DNA of 64,000 nt from UA16 sp042095135 (GTDB lineage: Bacteria > Bacteroidota > Bacteroidia > Flavobacteriales_D > Sanyastnellaceae), in the NCBI GenBank assembly GCA_042095135.1, contig JBELBV010000003.1:50646-114645 (forward strand), in the 5' to 3' direction. The number at the start of each line of letters is the position of its first letter. Position 1 is the first letter of the stretch. The position numbers and the translations under genes were made by a program. The notes beneath the pieces are model-generated. The model saw only the letters and a program-made list of their open reading frames with translations, did no database searches and was not told where the DNA came from. This document shows positions 49,148-57,691 of the stretch, in pieces.

Positions 49148-50223
49148 CCCAACTCAGGGGCGCCGAGTCGGATGTTACGTTTTTCAGCCTCCACATCGAG
49201 GTTCACGAGTTCGAACGTGAAGGACGTTCCTTTGTTCAACGTGGACTGCACTTGAATGGACTGGCCGTGGGCCTCGATGATGTGCTTGACAATGGCGAGA
49301 CCCAATCCCGAACCACCCGCGTGCCGGGAACGGCTTTTATCAACTCGGTAGAAGCGTTCGTAAATGCGGTTGAGGTCTTCTTTGGAGATTCCGATGCCGT
49401 TGTCTTCAACGGTGATGCGAACCGTTTCACCTATGGCTTCCAGGCGCAATGTGCTTTTCCCTCCCTCTTTGCCGTAATGAATGGAATTGACCAGGAGGTT
49501 GGTCAAGACCTGTCGAATTTGAATAGGGCCGCAGAGTACGTGAAGGCTTTCCATTCGCGGTTCGGGCAGTTCCAAACGGACGTCGATGCCCATTTTCAGG
49601 GCCTTGGATTCAACGCCGTCCATGGCCTCTTTGCATGTTTCGATGATGTTGCATGGTGCGAGGGTGAGTGCGAGGCTTTCCGATTCCAACTTGGTGATGG
49701 TGTCCAAGTCTTCAATCAACTCCGTCATGCGGCTAACGTTGTTGTCGGCTTTTGCCAAAAATCGGCGTACCAATTCTTCGTCTTTGAGGTCGGATTCAAT
49801 AAGCGTAAGGATGAAGCCTTGGATGTTGAAAAGGGGTGTTTTCAATTCATGGGCGAGGTTGCCAATGAATTCTTTTCGGAATGAATCCTTCGCCCTTAAT
49901 GATTTGATGTCGGCGAGCTGGCTGTTGGCCCACGTGAGGATGTCATCAAGGGACTGCTTTTCGAGCCGGGCCTCCTCCACGTTGGAGCTTTGGGAAATGG
50001 CATCCGACAGGTCCTTAACGCGCCGTTGAAGAAATTTTTCGACGGACCATTCTATGATCAGCGTGCTCGCTGTTTCGGTGAGCAGCGCTGCGAGAATAGC
50101 CAATGCCCAAAGGTGCATGGCATCCAAGGCCCGCAACAGTAGAAGGGTGGCTACGCCGGCCAATGCGGCGAGCAGTGGCGAAGTTTTTTTCGCCAGTTCT
50201 CGTTGGGTCGAATCCGGGCTCAC
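49144..50223 (-). CDS. PhoR-like sensor histidine kinase
   Basis: A 359-residue membrane-bound kinase. Two helices at about 17-31 and 37-57 (MHLWALAILAALLTETASTLII) with almost no periplasmic loop suggest sensing in the membrane. The H box is GNLAHELKTPLFNI with His125; the N box QVLTNLLVNSIHYG, G1 VEDNGIGI and G2 GGSGLGLAI follow. The dimerisation segment 70-115 is coiled-coil-like. The start is GTG at 50223, overlapping the stop of the response regulator by four bases, so the two are coupled. Regulon unknown; the layout resembles PhoR/PhoB pairs but no phosphate genes are nearby. Confidence 0.92.
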   Translation of the reverse strand: MSPDSTQRELAKKTSPLLAALAGVATLLLLRALDAMHLWALAILAALLTETASTLIIEWSVEKFLQRRVKDLSDAISQSSNVEEARLEKQSLDDILTWANSQLADIKSLRAKDSFRKEFIGNLAHELKTPLFNIQGFILTLIESDLKDEELVRRFLAKADNNVSRMTELIEDLDTITKLESESLALTLAPCNIIETCKEAMDGVESKALKMGIDVRLELPEPRMESLHVLCGPIQIRQVLTNLLVNSIHYGKEGGKSTLRLEAIGETVRITVEDNGIGISKEDLNRIYERFYRVDKSRSRHAGGSGLGLAIVKHIIEAHGQSIQVQSTLNKGTSFTFELVNLDVEAEKRNIRLGAPELG

Positions 50224-50891
50224 TTGCCAAATTTATACCCGACACCCTTTACTGTGGTGAACAGGTCGTCTCCGAGTTTGCTTCGGAGCTTTCGAATGTG
50301 CACATCAATGGTGCGGTCGCCCACTACAACGTCGTTGCCCCAAACTGCCGAGAGGATGGCTTCACGGGTGAAGACCTTGCCGGGCTCTGACCACAGCAGG
50401 TTAAGCAATTCAAATTCCTTCTTGGGCAAGCTGAGCTCTTTTCCCTGCTGCAACACGGTGAATCGATCGAGATCAATGGCAATACCGAACCGCTCATCCG
50501 GCAGGGTGACCTTGTTCGAACCGGACCGACGCAACAAGGCTCGAACGCGGCTTACGAGCACTTTGGGCTTGACCGGTTTGGTGATGTAATCGTCGCCCCC
50601 GGCATCGAATCCGGCTACCTGGCTGTAATCTTCGCCGCGGGCCGTGAGGAAGGCGATGGTGGTATGGGAGAGCTTGGTGTCCGAGCGGATGATGTTGCAG
50701 ACTTCCATTCCATCCATCTCTGGCATCATGACATCGAGGATGATAAGATCCGGGTTGACGCTGCGCGCCATATCAATGCCCTGCTTGCCGTTTTCAGCCG
50801 TGAAAACGTCGTACCCTTCCTGACGCAAGTTGTATCCAATCAACTCGAGGATGTCCGGCTCGTCGTCTACTAGAAGGATTTTCTTGTTCAT
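50220..50891 (-). CDS. OmpR/PhoB-family response regulator
   Basis: A 223-residue regulator. Receiver: acidic pocket VDDEPD (8-13), phospho-acceptor Asp53 in LIILDVMMPEMDG, Thr in FLTARG and Lys in YITKPVKP. The C-terminal winged-helix DNA-binding domain holds LSLPKKEFELLNLLWSEPGKVFTREAILSAVWG and RTIDVHIRKLRSKLG. Partner of the histidine kinase that starts inside its stop codon. It is preceded by 79 bases without gene or perfect promoter box; a TACATTGG-type half match is at the far end. Confidence 0.94.
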   Translation of the reverse strand: MNKKILLVDDEPDILELIGYNLRQEGYDVFTAENGKQGIDMARSVNPDLIILDVMMPEMDGMEVCNIIRSDTKLSHTTIAFLTARGEDYSQVAGFDAGGDDYITKPVKPKVLVSRVRALLRRSGSNKVTLPDERFGIAIDLDRFTVLQQGKELSLPKKEFELLNLLWSEPGKVFTREAILSAVWGNDVVVGDRTIDVHIRKLRSKLGDDLFTTVKGVGYKFGK

Positions 50892-50970
50892 GTCTGTGGT
50901 TCAGGGCCTAAAGGTGTTACCAATTCCGCTCCTCACTGTGAACCCAATGTAAAGGAATTGTGACAGAATG

Positions 50971-52047
50971 TTAGTCCTTGACGCGGCTGAAGCGCAGGGC
51001 TTTGAGCATCCAGCGGGGCAGCGGTTCGTCCGCTCCACGCTTCTGGACATCCAAGAAGAGCCCCCACTTTTCGATGATCGGGACCTTGTACACTTCAATC
51101 ATTTCGAGCCAGCATTCGTCCGGATCATCGATGTAGGTGCAGTGCACTTTGGTTTCCCCCATTCCGATGGCATCCGCGGTGTCGCAGCGGAAGCCGAATC
51201 CCTTTTTGTCGAGCGCAGCACCCAAATCCGCCATGCCGCGAACATCAAAGCCGAGGTGGGCAAATCCGATGTCGCACCAAATACGGTCCTTGAAAATGAA
51301 CGATCCCTGGCGGTCGATCGCTTGCACCAATTCGATATAGGTGCGTCCCGTGAGCTTGCCGAAGCCTCCTGCTCCGGGCGCGGATTGGGTCAATCGAATC
51401 CTACGGAACGATTCCGAACCGTGGGGCATGCCGTCCCAATCGGCCTGGGGTCCTGTGGCGTCATGCAGCACTTGGTCGAAGCCGAGGACATCGGCGTACA
51501 GTTTCAGCGCTGCATCCATGTCTGACACCCCGATGGTGCATCCCATGACTCCGCCCGATGGGTGACCGTTGTTTTCGAACCAATCGTCCGCTTCCAGCAC
51601 TTGGAATCGGTTGCCGTCAGGGTCCTTCAAGTAAAAGGTTTTGGCCCCCCATGGCGTTTCGTGCAATGCTTGGTCACAGGCATCGCCAGCTATCGAGAGG
51701 GCGTGAGCATGCATCTTCTGGATGTCCCGGGTTTTCATCTGAACCGTGGTGATGCCGAGGTCGCCAGGAGCGATTTCCCAGCCAGCTGGTACCGGTTCGA
51801 ACGAGTCAGCGCGCAGGACCTCGAAGGCGCAGCCGCCCTGCAAATTCATGACCATGCTCGCGCGCTTGGTGATGGTCTCACCACGGGTGTGGCTGTCCAT
51901 CAATGGCGCCGCTTGGATGGAATCGAAAAACGGGATGTCCATGCCGAACAACCGCCGGAAAAACTTCAGGGAGTGGTCCATGTCCGAGGTGGCAACACCG
52001 ATGTGTTGCATGCCCTGGATGCGGTAATCAAGGGAAGAGTTGCTCAT
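50971..52047 (-). CDS. Two-domain VOC-family protein (dioxygenase/glyoxalase superfamily)
   Basis: A 358-residue protein made of two VOC modules. The first begins MQHIGVATSDMDHSLKFFRRLFG (residues about 13-35), with a metal-type His. The second begins TIGVSDMDAALKLYADVLGF (about 175-195), where the usual His is replaced by Thr, although FAHLGFDV and WLEMIEVYKVP retain His and Glu. It recalls extradiol dioxygenases and hydroxyphenylpyruvate dioxygenase in layout but I cannot match it to either. The reaction is unknown. The ATG at 52047 overlaps the stop of the acyltransferase gene by four bases. Confidence 0.75.
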   Translation of the reverse strand: MSNSSLDYRIQGMQHIGVATSDMDHSLKFFRRLFGMDIPFFDSIQAAPLMDSHTRGETITKRASMVMNLQGGCAFEVLRADSFEPVPAGWEIAPGDLGITTVQMKTRDIQKMHAHALSIAGDACDQALHETPWGAKTFYLKDPDGNRFQVLEADDWFENNGHPSGGVMGCTIGVSDMDAALKLYADVLGFDQVLHDATGPQADWDGMPHGSESFRRIRLTQSAPGAGGFGKLTGRTYIELVQAIDRQGSFIFKDRIWCDIGFAHLGFDVRGMADLGAALDKKGFGFRCDTADAIGMGETKVHCTYIDDPDECWLEMIEVYKVPIIEKWGLFLDVQKRGADEPLPRWMLKALRFSRVKD

Positions 52048-53369
52048 GCGTTGAGGTGGGATTTTACAGAAGCGATGTACGCGGACCAAGCCGCGGATTT
52101 TGCGTAATTCGCATAGACCTTTTGAGCGCTGCGTTTTCCTTTCCAATCGAGGTACAGGCCGTACCACCAGCCGGCAAATCGGCTTCCGATTAAGTTGAAT
52201 ACGTAGGCAGCAACAACAGGCCATCCGCCCCATTCACCGGATGCAATGCGCGCCAGCGGCCAAGCCAGGATGAATATGTAAATGGGGAACAGGAACATGC
52301 TTACAGAGACCTTGAAGGTGCTTGTGAAGCACGGATCTTTGACCCGCTTGTCGGCTTGCGCTCCGACAAATTTGGAGAACGGATAGGCACATGCGCCTCC
52401 GATTGCTGCGAGCGGCGCAAGCGGCCAGAGCCACCAGGGAACGTGACGCAACTGCTCCGGGCCGTACCCGAGGTCTTCGGGTCTGGCATCCGAAAAGACG
52501 CCGGCAGCAACCGCTTCAGCATGGGCTTGTCGAATCGATTCGAGCGCCTCTTCCCCAAACGACTGAAAGGTGCGGATTTCGTCGCGTGTGGCGATCCAAT
52601 TTTCCGTTTCCGTCGTTCGCATGGCTTGCACATAGGGGAGCAAGGCTTCGTAATGCGATTCGGGCTGGATGTTGACGAGCAATTCGTCCATAGCATCCTT
52701 CAGCCGCTCAAGAAGCCGTCCGGGAAGGATTTCACCTGTGTCGGGTTCAACGATGTCGGCAATTGGTACAGGCGCTCCGACGCGGTAACTCAGTCGCCGC
52801 CGCAGGTCAGTCATCTGTTCATAATCGATACCGACGGGCACCAACTTCAACCGCTTCATTTCCGGGTTCAATTTGAGTGCGCTGTTCACCATATCCACCA
52901 CACCGCGGCGTAAAGGGCGAAGGGTTTTGACCGCTCGGTGATTGCCTTCTGGGAAGAGGCCAACCGTGGCTCCGATGTTGAGGCGTTCCGCGCAGATTTC
53001 AAAGATCCTGCGGTTGCGCTCGCGTGCATCAGAGAGCTTGTCTCGCTGCCGGTAAATCGGCATTTGATTGAAAGCAAAAAGCACGGCTCGCGTCGTCTTT
53101 TGGTAGAATACGTCGGCTCGCGTGAGAAAATGAATCTGGTTGGGACTGAGCATGGCGCTCTGGACGATAGCGTCCATTAAACCGTTCTGGTGGTTCCCAA
53201 CGATGATGGTGGGCTCATGCGGATCGGGAAGGTTTTCCAAGCCCTCCACGCGTTCAATACGGTGAAAGCGGTTGACACCTGATTGGACCAAGTGAACCGC
53301 CATCCCATAACCAAAATGACGCCGCTGGATAGGCGGCTCCACAAATGCTCTGTCTCTTTTCTTCGCCAC
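52044..53369 (-). CDS. Membrane-bound 1-acylglycerol-3-phosphate acyltransferase-like protein
   Basis: A 441-residue acyltransferase. The PlsC motifs are IVGNHQNGLMD (NHx4D, about residues 57-67) and FPEGNHR (about 137-143), with the acyl-acceptor segment between them. The C-terminal third carries membrane helices (VSMFLFPIYIFILAWPLARI, WGGWPVVAAYVFNLIG). It should transfer an acyl chain to a lysophospholipid or similar acceptor in the inner membrane. The start is a GTG at 53369, 12 bases behind pheT; there is no in-frame ATG before the catalytic part that would keep the N-terminus. It is coupled to the VOC gene by a four-base overlap. Confidence 0.85.
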   Translation of the reverse strand: MAKKRDRAFVEPPIQRRHFGYGMAVHLVQSGVNRFHRIERVEGLENLPDPHEPTIIVGNHQNGLMDAIVQSAMLSPNQIHFLTRADVFYQKTTRAVLFAFNQMPIYRQRDKLSDARERNRRIFEICAERLNIGATVGLFPEGNHRAVKTLRPLRRGVVDMVNSALKLNPEMKRLKLVPVGIDYEQMTDLRRRLSYRVGAPVPIADIVEPDTGEILPGRLLERLKDAMDELLVNIQPESHYEALLPYVQAMRTTETENWIATRDEIRTFQSFGEEALESIRQAHAEAVAAGVFSDARPEDLGYGPEQLRHVPWWLWPLAPLAAIGGACAYPFSKFVGAQADKRVKDPCFTSTFKVSVSMFLFPIYIFILAWPLARIASGEWGGWPVVAAYVFNLIGSRFAGWWYGLYLDWKGKRSAQKVYANYAKSAAWSAYIASVKSHLNA

Positions 53370-53381
53370 GTCAGATAATGC

Positions 53382-55874
53382 TTAGTCTCGAAGTTGGGCT
53401 CCGGTTGCCTGAACGATGCCATCGAGAATGCGTTTGACGCTTTGTTCGATACGCTTTTCGTTCAAGGTTTGCTCCTCATCCTGCAAGGTTAATGATACCG
53501 CGTACGAAACGTGGCCCGGCTCAAGGTTTTTGCCCTCGTAGACATCGAACAAGCCGACGCGCTTGAGCAGTTTTTTCTCCGCTTTCATGGCGGCATCGCG
53601 AACGGCCCCGAACGGGGTGCCTTCTTTGAGGATCAGGGAGAGGTCGCGGCGCACTGACGGGAACTTCGCGAGTTCTTTGGCCTTGACGAGAGACCGGCCT
53701 GAGATTTTGGTCAAAGGCTTCACGGTCAAGTCGGCCCAAAAGACGTCCTGCTTGACCCCGAGGCTGCGAGCCACTGAGGAACGGACCTTGCCCATGCGGC
53801 CGATGACCTGGCCTTGGCAGCTCAATTCAACACCTTCGCTGATCAGCGAGGTTTGCAGGGGGGAATCCTTTACCGCGCTCGGGGAAATACCGAGCGAAGC
53901 GAGCAGGTTGTAGACCTCATTTTTCATCGCATACGCATCGATACCACCCGAGGCGTTGTTCCAGTTTTCAGGTGCTGCCGTCCCGGTCATGAAGATGGCG
54001 AGGCGCTCGGTTTCTTCGTACCGCTGCGCGGCGTTCTCGGATTCGCCATCGGCATTTTGGCGGTGCTGGTACACCTTGCCCAGTTCAAACAGACGAAGGT
54101 CTGGGCACTGGTGATTCGAGTTGCGGACCACCGCCTCAAGTCCCTGAAAAAGAAGTGATTGGCGCATCACACCCAAGTCCGAACTGAGGGGATTCATGAG
54201 GGTGATTTGACGGGAGAGGTCCCAGCCATCTTCGCCTTCTTGACCGAGATCGTGTGTGTGGCTGGCCCGTGTCATGCTGTTGTTCATCATTTCCTGGAAT
54301 CCTCGGCTGACCAAGAAATTGGACGTTTGCAGCCGGAACGCTTCAGCAGGTACACCGGCTTGGTGTGCGGCCGTGGATATGAGCCGATCGGGCAACGGGA
54401 TCTTGTCGAAGCCGTAAATGCGCAGGATTTCTTCGACGACATCTGATGGACGGGATACGTCGTGACGGTAAGCGGGAACGTTCACGACGAAGGCGGTGCC
54501 GTCGTCGCTGGATACCACGATATCCAGGTCTTTGAGGATGGCATGGACCGTGTCTTGGTCCAAGGGGATTCCGATTAATTGATTCAGCAGGGCCCATTCC
54601 AAGGTGATGGTCTGTCCTTCGGGCAAGTCACCGGCAGTGACTTCATGCAGGGCCGTGGCTGTGCCTCCGGCCCATTCGGTGATCAATGCCGCTGCTCGGG
54701 CGAGGGCTGCTTCGATCATCTCGGGATCGACGCCCCGCTCAAATCGGAACGAAGCATCGGTGGACAAGCCGTGCCGTTTGGCCATTTTGCGGGTCACAAC
54801 CGGGTTGAAATAGGCCGATTCCAAGAAAACCCGGGTGGTCGACTCGGAGACCCCGCTCGTGTCACCACCGAAAACACCGGCCAAGCACATGGGCTTGGTG
54901 GCGTCAGCGATTACTTGGTCATCGGGGTGCAAGGTGCGTTCTTCTCCGTCCAGCGTCGTCAATTTCTCGCCGGCACGCGGGTGCCGAACCATTACGGCAT
55001 TGCCGTCGATGGCATCCGCGTCAAAAGCGTGCAAGGGCTGGCCCAATTCGTGCAAGACGTAATTGGTGGCATCCACAACGTTATTTTGGGGGTTCACGCC
55101 GATGGCTCTCAGCCGCTGTTGGATTGCATCGGGAGACGGCCCAACACGAACGCCTTCGATCAACAGGCCCAAATACCGGGGGCAACCGTCGACTGATTCA
55201 ATAGACAATTCGAAAGGGCCTTGGGCCTTGGGCAGTGGAGATGTGGCCGGTAAATTGACGGTGCCAACGGCCTCTTGAATTCCTTCTACGGTCCCATTTA
55301 GCAACCCAGCTCGGAGATCTCGAGCGACGCCATAATGGCTCATTCCGTCGGTTCGGTTCGGGGTCAGTCCAATTTCCAATACCGCGTCGGATTCCAGGTT
55401 GTACACCAAAGCCACGGGCGTTCCCGGAGTCCATTTTTCATCCAATTCGATGATGCCAGCGTGGGATTGGCCGACGCCAATTTCGTCTTCTGCACAGATC
55501 ATGCCCATGCTCACTTCACCACGAATCTTGCCTTTCTTGATTTTAAAGGACTCTCCATTGACAGGATGCAATTCAGTACCAACGGTGGCGACGACAACGC
55601 GCAGTCCCTTTCGGGCATTATTGGCACCGCATACAATGGCGAGGGATTCGTCTTCTCCGACGTTGACTTCGCACACTTGCAGCCGGTCTGCATTGGGATG
55701 GGGTCCGCACGCCGAAATTTCACCAACGACCAAACCGTTCAATCCGCCGGGAATGCTCTCTACCGACTCGACGCCTTCCACTTCCAATCCCGTCGCGGTG
55801 AGTACAGCTGCGGCATCTTCCACAGAAGTGGCGGTCGGAAGCAGTTCGGTGAGCCATTTGAACGAGATTTTCAT
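53382..55874 (-). CDS. pheT: Phenylalanyl-tRNA synthetase beta subunit
   Basis: Charges tRNA-Phe together with PheS. 830 residues. The N-terminal MKISFKWLTELLPT and the tRNA-binding domain (GLVVGEISACGPHPNADRLQVCEV, about 45-70) are followed by the B3/B4 editing region (VDATNYVLHELGQPLHAFDAD), the B5 domain (RPSDVVEEILRIYGFDKI) and a C-terminal FDX-ACB domain. The ATG at 55874 is used; a longer upstream frame is rejected. A perfect TAACTTTG box lies 20 bases upstream. pheS is at 57692 on the opposite strand, so the two subunits are not in one operon. Confidence 0.96.
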   Translation of the reverse strand: MKISFKWLTELLPTATSVEDAAAVLTATGLEVEGVESVESIPGGLNGLVVGEISACGPHPNADRLQVCEVNVGEDESLAIVCGANNARKGLRVVVATVGTELHPVNGESFKIKKGKIRGEVSMGMICAEDEIGVGQSHAGIIELDEKWTPGTPVALVYNLESDAVLEIGLTPNRTDGMSHYGVARDLRAGLLNGTVEGIQEAVGTVNLPATSPLPKAQGPFELSIESVDGCPRYLGLLIEGVRVGPSPDAIQQRLRAIGVNPQNNVVDATNYVLHELGQPLHAFDADAIDGNAVMVRHPRAGEKLTTLDGEERTLHPDDQVIADATKPMCLAGVFGGDTSGVSESTTRVFLESAYFNPVVTRKMAKRHGLSTDASFRFERGVDPEMIEAALARAAALITEWAGGTATALHEVTAGDLPEGQTITLEWALLNQLIGIPLDQDTVHAILKDLDIVVSSDDGTAFVVNVPAYRHDVSRPSDVVEEILRIYGFDKIPLPDRLISTAAHQAGVPAEAFRLQTSNFLVSRGFQEMMNNSMTRASHTHDLGQEGEDGWDLSRQITLMNPLSSDLGVMRQSLLFQGLEAVVRNSNHQCPDLRLFELGKVYQHRQNADGESENAAQRYEETERLAIFMTGTAAPENWNNASGGIDAYAMKNEVYNLLASLGISPSAVKDSPLQTSLISEGVELSCQGQVIGRMGKVRSSVARSLGVKQDVFWADLTVKPLTKISGRSLVKAKELAKFPSVRRDLSLILKEGTPFGAVRDAAMKAEKKLLKRVGLFDVYEGKNLEPGHVSYAVSLTLQDEEQTLNEKRIEQSVKRILDGIVQATGAQLRD

Positions 55875-55894
55875 CGGTACAGATTTGGTATGCA

Positions 55895-55902
55895 CAAAGT
55901 TA
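55895..55902 (-). promoter_or_regulatory. -7 box of pheT
   Basis: Minus strand TAACTTTG, full TAnnTTTG match, 20 bases before the pheT ATG. Confidence 0.5.
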
Positions 55903-55988
55903 GCAGGAGCGGCTGTGCTGACCATGGCATTGCCCTTTCTTTTGACAGAATCCAGCGTAAAAGTATTCGGCCAAAAAAGAAAGTTGAG

Positions 55989-55996
55989 TACCTTCG
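55989..55996 (+). promoter_or_regulatory. -7 box candidate of the tRNA-Pro gene
   Basis: TACCTTCG, seven of eight matches to TAnnTTTG, 28 bases before the mature 5' end of the tRNA. Confidence 0.35.
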
Positions 55997-56024
55997 CCGT
56001 CCCGAATGCGATGCGTTGGGGAAT

Positions 56025-56097
56025 CGGGATGTAGCTCAGTTGGTAGAGTACGCGTCTGGGGGACGTGTGGTCGCTGGTTCAAGTCCAGTCATCCCGA
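56025..56097 (+). tRNA. tRNA-Pro (anticodon GGG)
   Basis: A full cloverleaf of 73 bases: acceptor CGGGATG with CATCCCG, D-stem GCTC with GAGT, anticodon stem CGCGT with ACGTG around loop CTGGGGG (anticodon GGG at 56058-56060), T-stem GCTGG with CCAGT and loop TTCAAGT, discriminator A. The C1-G72 pair is typical of proline tRNAs. The 3' CCA is not encoded. It reads CCC and CCU codons. A strong terminator follows four bases later. Confidence 0.95.
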
Positions 56098-56101
56098 CAC
56101 C

Positions 56102-56131
56102 AAAACCCGGGGCCATTGCCTCGGGTTTTTT
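56102..56131 (+). terminator. Intrinsic terminator after tRNA-Pro
   Basis: AAAACCCG and CGGGTTTT form the outer stem, GGC and GCC extend it around the loop CATT, with one G-T wobble; it ends in a T run. It isolates the tRNA from the gene at 56152. Confidence 0.85.
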
Positions 56132-56151
56132 GAACCGTGCAACCGTAGATC

Positions 56152-56496
56152 ATGGATTACACTTTCGAAAAAGACTGGATCAAACTGGAGCGCCTCATGG
56201 AGGAGCGCTTCGGCGAACCTCCCGACTTGACGACCATGATTTTTACCGTGGGCCTGCAGGAATGCGGGCAGGGATTCAAGCGGTTCAAGAAGGACGAAAA
56301 AATGGAGGTGATGCACGTTGGGGTGTGCACGTTGTTGGAGCCGCTGGGCTTTTACAAGGCGTTGGGCACCGATGAAGACGGTTGGCCCCATTTCGAGCGC
56401 ACAGCTGAAATCCCTGCAGTTTCCAAGCAGGAGCAAGAATTGTTGATGAAGCGGGCGTTGGTGGAGTACTTCGCCGCTTGGATTGCTGGCGAATGA
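56152..56496 (+). CDS. Conserved Bacteroidota protein of unknown function
   Basis: A 114-residue soluble protein. It begins YTFEKDWIKLERLMEERFG and contains MIFTVGLQECGQGFKRFKKDEKMEV, then VCTLLEPLGFYKALGTDEDGWPHFE and ends LVEYFAAWIAGE. The same pattern of a lysine-rich centre followed by DEDGWPH is familiar from small conserved proteins of this phylum, but no function is known to me. No signal peptide, metal site or catalytic motif is apparent. It starts 20 bases past the tRNA terminator and has no promoter box that I can see. It ends six bases before the convergent lipoprotein gene. Confidence 0.78.
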   Translation: MDYTFEKDWIKLERLMEERFGEPPDLTTMIFTVGLQECGQGFKRFKKDEKMEVMHVGVCTLLEPLGFYKALGTDEDGWPHFERTAEIPAVSKQEQELLMKRALVEYFAAWIAGE

Positions 56497-56502
56497 GCGA
56501 GT

Positions 56503-56880
56503 TTACTCGATGAAAACCGTCGCCTCGTTGGTCATTTCCTCCTCAATCTTAATCAGTCCCGTACCGTAGAGGGCAGCCTTCGAGGCTTCGATATCGAGCA
56601 CCGCGAAACCTGCTTGACCTTCAACGTAGAAATCCGAGAAGTTGAAGCTGACTTGGCCGGCTGCATTGGACACGGCGGTGGTGTCAAAACGAGGTTCACC
56701 GACGAAATCCTCATCGACCGAACCAAAGGCATACAACCGAACGGTCGCTCCCTGTACCGGGGCACCGAGGTCATTCAAAACAACGACATTCGCAATTGTC
56801 TCCTCCACTTCATGGCAGCTGGAGAGGCTCAAAACAGCACCGAGTGCCATTGCACCGAGGGAAAGGGAAACATTTCGCAT
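56503..56880 (-). CDS. Small lipoprotein with an Ig/transthyretin-like fold
   Basis: A 125-residue lipoprotein. Signal region: LSLGAMALGAVLSLSSC with the lipobox LSS before Cys21. The mature part (VVLNDLGAPVQGATVRLY, GQVSFNFSDFYVEGQAGFAVLDI) looks like a carboxypeptidase-regulatory or Ig-like beta sandwich. Function unknown. The ATG at 56880 directly precedes the signal helix; a longer start adds residues that do not fit a signal peptide. It is divergent from the cyclophilin gene. Confidence 0.75.
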   Translation of the reverse strand: MRNVSLSLGAMALGAVLSLSSCHEVEETIANVVVLNDLGAPVQGATVRLYAFGSVDEDFVGEPRFDTTAVSNAAGQVSFNFSDFYVEGQAGFAVLDIEASKAALYGTGLIKIEEEMTNEATVFIE

Positions 56881-56889
56881 GAGGTCGTC

Positions 56890-56897
56890 TAACTTTG
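56890..56897 (+). promoter_or_regulatory. -7 box of the cyclophilin-pheS unit
   Basis: TAACTTTG, full TAnnTTTG match, 37 bases before the ATG at 56935 and ten bases from the divergent lipoprotein start. Confidence 0.5.
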
Positions 56898-56934
56898 CAG
56901 GCTTAGATTGAACTCCAAATATCTTCAAAAAGTC

Positions 56935-57690
56935 ATGAATATCAATAAGTCAGTTCATTATATCTCTGCGGCTCTCGCAATTGTCGTAGGATTTGGGCTC
57001 ATGGGCTGCGGTGAATCTGCCCCTGCCGAAGGCGAAAAGATGGAGGCAGCTGCACCCGCTGTCGAGGCCGAGGAATTGCGCCAGGTTCGCATCAAAACGG
57101 AGTTCGGTGACATGGTGGTGGAGTTGTCCAACCAAACCCCACAGCACCGCGACAACTTCATTGAGTTGGTGGAGAAAGGCTTCTACGACAGCCTGCTCTT
57201 TCACCGCGTCATCAATGAATTCATGATACAAGGGGGCGACCCTGTTAGCCGCTCTGCATCGCTCTCTACTCCGCTCGGTTCAGGCGGACCGGGGTACCAA
57301 GTCCCCGCGGAGATCACCACGGACTTGCTTCATTTCAAAGGAGCTTTGGCAGCTGCCCGTCAAGGGGACGCTACGAACCCGGAGCGTGAAAGTTCGGGGA
57401 GTCAATTCTACCTGGCGCACGGACGACCATTTTTGAAAGAAGAGATTCTGACCATCGAGGCGCGCAATTTCGGTCCCGACTTCGACGCTGGGGAGCCATT
57501 CAAGTACTCCGACCAGGCGATTGAACGCTACATGACAGAGGGAGGCATTCCGTTTTTGGACAACAACTACACCGTGTTTGGTTACGTGGTGGAAGGCTTG
57601 GATATCATCGATTCGGTGGCCGTTGTTCCGACGGGGGCAGGGAACCGTCCTCTGAGCGATGTGCGCATGTCGATGGAGGTAATTCGATAG
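56935..57690 (+). CDS. Lipoprotein peptidyl-prolyl cis-trans isomerase, cyclophilin type
   Basis: A 251-residue lipoprotein: signal helix VHYISAALAIVVGFGLMGC with the lipid-bearing Cys near residue 25, then an acidic/alanine-rich linker. The cyclophilin core runs from VRIKTEFGDMVVEL through FHRVINEFMIQGGD (catalytic Arg) and SSGSQFYLAHG to TVFGYVVEGLDIIDSV. It probably assists folding in the periplasm or at the outer membrane. The ATG at 56935 gives a good signal peptide; a TTG nine codons earlier is disregarded. It ends one base before pheS starts, presumably in one mRNA. Confidence 0.92.
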   Translation: MNINKSVHYISAALAIVVGFGLMGCGESAPAEGEKMEAAAPAVEAEELRQVRIKTEFGDMVVELSNQTPQHRDNFIELVEKGFYDSLLFHRVINEFMIQGGDPVSRSASLSTPLGSGGPGYQVPAEITTDLLHFKGALAAARQGDATNPERESSGSQFYLAHGRPFLKEEILTIEARNFGPDFDAGEPFKYSDQAIERYMTEGGIPFLDNNYTVFGYVVEGLDIIDSVAVVPTGAGNRPLSDVRMSMEVIR

Positions 57691-57691
57691 G

